From Bacteroidota bacterium (GTDB taxonomy: Bacteria > Bacteroidota > Bacteroidia > JAADEI01): a DNA stretch of 32,256 nt. The notes under the pieces are model-generated. The model saw nothing but the letters and a program-made list of their open reading frames with translations, did not search any database and was not told where the DNA came from. The position numbers and the translations under genes were made by a program. Positions 30,075 through 32,256 of the stretch are shown here, piece after piece. The stretch's first letter is position 1; each line of letters begins with the position of its first letter. The stretch is from contig WFXT01000188.1 in NCBI GenBank assembly GCA_015490475.1, positions 1 through 32,256 of the forward strand, in the 5' to 3' direction.

Positions 30075-30914
30075 TCAAGCTTCAAGATATTCCTTCAAAG
30101 TTTTCCCATCTTGTGGTTTCCACTCAGTCAATCCATTTGCATTTCTACCCAACACTACACTTGCAGCCTTTGAAGGACTGGTAAATTCGTAGTCCTTATT
30201 AAACTTATATGTTATCTTATCCACAACACCATTATCCAGCAACATTGCCCTAGTTTTAATATGTGTCTTTGGACAAGAGGGCTGTTCTTCCCTCGCTATG
30301 CTTGAATTTTTAAACACAATAAAGGATCCTCCCTCATATATACCTTTGGCATTGATACCCTTATTTGATTTTTTGATGTAAAAGATAGTTTTTCCAGAGG
30401 TTTCAATAGGAATAAAAATATTGTAACCCAGTACCCCAGTCATCATGACAATATTATCAACAAATTCATCCATTTCTGCCTTATCCGGCTCTGATATGCG
30501 TGCTCCTTGTGGTACGTTATCGTTTTTCAAAATCGATCGTGATGCATTAGTTGCCATTTCATATAATTTACTCTCCATATATCTCACATGTGCTTTGTTC
30601 ATATTCTCATCCTTGCTGATAAAAATGATTGCTTCATTCCAGAAGTCCTTATCATTGTGTTGCCTCAATCTGAATAAAACATTTTCACTTTCCCCAATAT
30701 ATACCAAAGGCATACCCTGCTCTTCATCTTTACCAACGAGAATATAAACTCCAACCTTTTGCAAATCCTCTCTATCGTCTGAATAACGAATCCTGTCTCG
30801 TGGTATCCTATACACTTTTCCTGTCCAATTAGATAGCTCTACCATCATTCTTCCTGATGGCTCACCATCTATGAGATAAAGAGTTATCTTTTTGCCCCGC
30901 TTTATACTAACCAT
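30075..30914 (-). CDS. GIY-YIG nuclease-fold protein with C-terminal DUF4357
   Basis: A 279-residue protein. An N-terminal segment of about 50 residues precedes the GIY-YIG core: GVYILVG (55-61), LVYIGES (70-76), RLRQH (82-86) and an MESKLY helix with Glu114, which matches the metal-binding glutamate of the fold. The C-terminus has FTSPSKAASVVLGRNANGLTEWK, which is typical of DUF4357, a small domain often attached to GIY-YIG or restriction proteins. Proteins with this layout are widespread, patchily distributed and without a known role; some lie near restriction or defence genes, but none is seen here. It is divergent from dnaX. The start at ATG 30914 gives a hydrophilic beginning with no alternative of note. 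Confidence 0.85.
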   Translation of the reverse strand: MVSIKRGKKITLYLIDGEPSGRMMVELSNWTGKVYRIPRDRIRYSDDREDLQKVGVYILVGKDEEQGMPLVYIGESENVLFRLRQHNDKDFWNEAIIFISKDENMNKAHVRYMESKLYEMATNASRSILKNDNVPQGARISEPDKAEMDEFVDNIVMMTGVLGYNIFIPIETSGKTIFYIKKSNKGINAKGIYEGGSFIVFKNSSIAREEQPSCPKTHIKTRAMLLDNGVVDKITYKFNKDYEFTSPSKAASVVLGRNANGLTEWKPQDGKTLKEYLEA

Positions 30915-31008
30915 GTCTTCAAATATGAAAACATTTTTTTGCTCTTAATAGACCCTAAATTTTAAGCAAGCTCTTTATTTAAAGCAAAAATCCTATCTTA
31001 GCATTACT

Positions 31009-32256
31009 ATGAACTCAACAGCACGGAAATATCGCCCTGCTAAATTTAGCGACGTAGTTGCCCAAGAGCATATAACCACTGCTTTGCGCAATGCAGTGAG
31101 AACGGGCAGGATTCCTCAGAGCCTTCTATTCTGCGGTCCACGGGGCGTTGGAAAAACAACATGTGCCAGAATATTGGCAAAAGCGATAAATTGCGAGAAT
31201 CCACAGGACGGCGAGCCTTGTGGCAAATGCCCTTCCTGTCAGAAGTTCGCCAACAACACATCCCTAAACGTATTTGAACTAGATGCAGCAAGTAACAACT
31301 CTGTTGATGACATAAGAAACCTGATTGAACAGGTCAGATTTCCCCCTACTGAAGGGAAATATAAAGTGTATATCATTGACGAGGTTCATATGCTTTCTCA
31401 GGCTGCATTTAATGCTTTTCTCAAAACACTTGAGGAACCCCCTGACTATGCAGTCTTTATCCTTGCAACAACAGAAAAGCATAAGATTCTGCCGACCATA
31501 ATATCCAGATGTCAAGTGTATGACTTTCGCAGAATCCCCGTGCCTCAAATAGTTGAGAGATTAAAGTTCGTGGCACAACAAGAAGGCATAGATGCAGATG
31601 AAGAAGCCTTATTTACAATTGCTGAATATGCCGATGGTGCATTACGAGATGCCCTTACTCTCTTTGATCGGCTTATATCTTATTCTGGCGATAAATTAAC
31701 TTACGAGGCGGTTACCGAAGCCCTTCACATACTTGATTACAATACATTTTTTGAAATTGCCGAATTACTAATTGTGCAGGACATTCCTGAACTCCTCAGA
31801 AAGTGGAAAGAAATATCCAATGCAGGATTTAACACAGAAGAATTTCTACACGGATTAGCCAGACACCTGAGAAATCTTTTATATTTAAAAACAGATGCAA
31901 CATCCGACCTGCTTGATGTCCCCGAAGCATGGCGAGACAAACTGAAAGAACAAGCGGAACGATTCAGTGCCTCCTACATAGTGTCCGCCCTGCTCACGCT
32001 TAACAGGTATGAAAATTCTTTAACTTTTGCAACAGACAAATATCTAACTACTGAGTTGGCATTAATGGAATTGGCAACATTGCCGTCTATAACGCCCAGA
32101 CAGGCTCGTGCAACAGAAAAACAGCAATCACCATCATCTCAAGGGCAACAGCAATCTCACAGAACAGACTCTACAAACCAAACATCTAATAAAAGCAACA
32201 AAAGAAGTCAACCAAAAACAGAACCTTCACAACCAACACCAGAAACACTATCTGAC
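31009..32256 (+). CDS. dnaX: DNA polymerase III subunit gamma/tau, N-terminal part
   Basis: DnaX forms the clamp-loader ATPase and, as tau, ties polymerase and helicase together at the fork. The gene runs off the right edge with 416 codons visible and no stop. Motifs in order: KYRPAKFSDVVAQEH, Walker A GPRGVGKT (43-50), zinc ligands C62, C71, C74 and C77, DAASNNSVDDIR, DEVH (124-127), LKTLEEPP and the arginine finger R167 in IISRC. From about residue 365 the sequence becomes Gln/Ser/Thr/Lys-rich, the start of the flexible linker to the tau-specific part. The start is ATG 31009. The 94-base divergent gap upstream holds no clear promoter box. Confidence 0.96.
   Translation, partial: MNSTARKYRPAKFSDVVAQEHITTALRNAVRTGRIPQSLLFCGPRGVGKTTCARILAKAINCENPQDGEPCGKCPSCQKFANNTSLNVFELDAASNNSVDDIRNLIEQVRFPPTEGKYKVYIIDEVHMLSQAAFNAFLKTLEEPPDYAVFILATTEKHKILPTIISRCQVYDFRRIPVPQIVERLKFVAQQEGIDADEEALFTIAEYADGALRDALTLFDRLISYSGDKLTYEAVTEALHILDYNTFFEIAELLIVQDIPELLRKWKEISNAGFNTEEFLHGLARHLRNLLYLKTDATSDLLDVPEAWRDKLKEQAERFSASYIVSALLTLNRYENSLTFATDKYLTTELALMELATLPSITPRQARATEKQQSPSSQGQQQSHRTDSTNQTSNKSNKRSQPKTEPSQPTPETLSD

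Overview
The window looks like chromosomal DNA of a member of the Bacteroidota (inference). The base composition is fairly AT-rich. The evidence is: a GldJ-type FGE-domain protein beside murF; a short primary-type sigma factor lacking region 1.1; a secreted FG-GAP protein ending in what looks like a type IX secretion sorting domain; a TonB receptor with an N-terminal carboxypeptidase-regulatory-like domain; and, in front of many genes, boxes matching the Bacteroidota promoter pattern TTTG / TAnnTTTG. I cannot name the genus. The many Lys/Glu-rich proteins hint at moderate thermophily, but that is only an impression.

Layout. Positions 1-6221 (+): 3' part of gldJ, murF, a tandem promoter region, an ECF sigma factor with a small zinc-binding anti-sigma candidate, ispH, and ribosomal protein S1. 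Positions 6341-11265 (-), read from high to low: CPBP membrane protease, DUF2007-like protein, rpsO, pnp, and a GDPD-like lipoprotein overlapping pnp. Positions 11382-14875 (+): a Trm13/METTL25-like methyltransferase and uvrA, followed at 14947-17211 by the FG-GAP protein. Positions 17192-17923 (-): a stand-alone Cas6b-like CRISPR RNA endonuclease gene with no array or other cas gene in view. Positions 18180-19064 (-): the sigma-A-like gene, whose start codon sits inside a perfect palindrome. Positions 19240-24729 (+): fabD, a phosphohexomutase (glmM-like), alaS and a MarC-family membrane protein, closely packed. Positions 24763-30012 (-): sucC, a YciO/TsaC-type protein, a TonB receptor and a ThiF-rhodanese fusion, closely packed. 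Positions 30075-30914 (-): a GIY-YIG nuclease-fold protein with DUF4357, divergent from dnaX, which runs off the right edge.

Most of the window is housekeeping: envelope precursors, translation, RNA decay, repair, replication and the TCA cycle, with gliding/T9SS and outer-membrane functions typical of the phylum. The least expected items are the solitary cas6 gene with an inverted repeat upstream, the start-codon hairpin and atypical region 3.0 of the sigma factor, the Trm13-like methyltransferase coupled to uvrA, and the GDPD-like lipoprotein with replaced active-site residues. I see no CRISPR array, tRNA, rRNA, insertion sequence or prophage. No stretch longer than 300 bases lacks a gene; the longest gap is 17924-18179.
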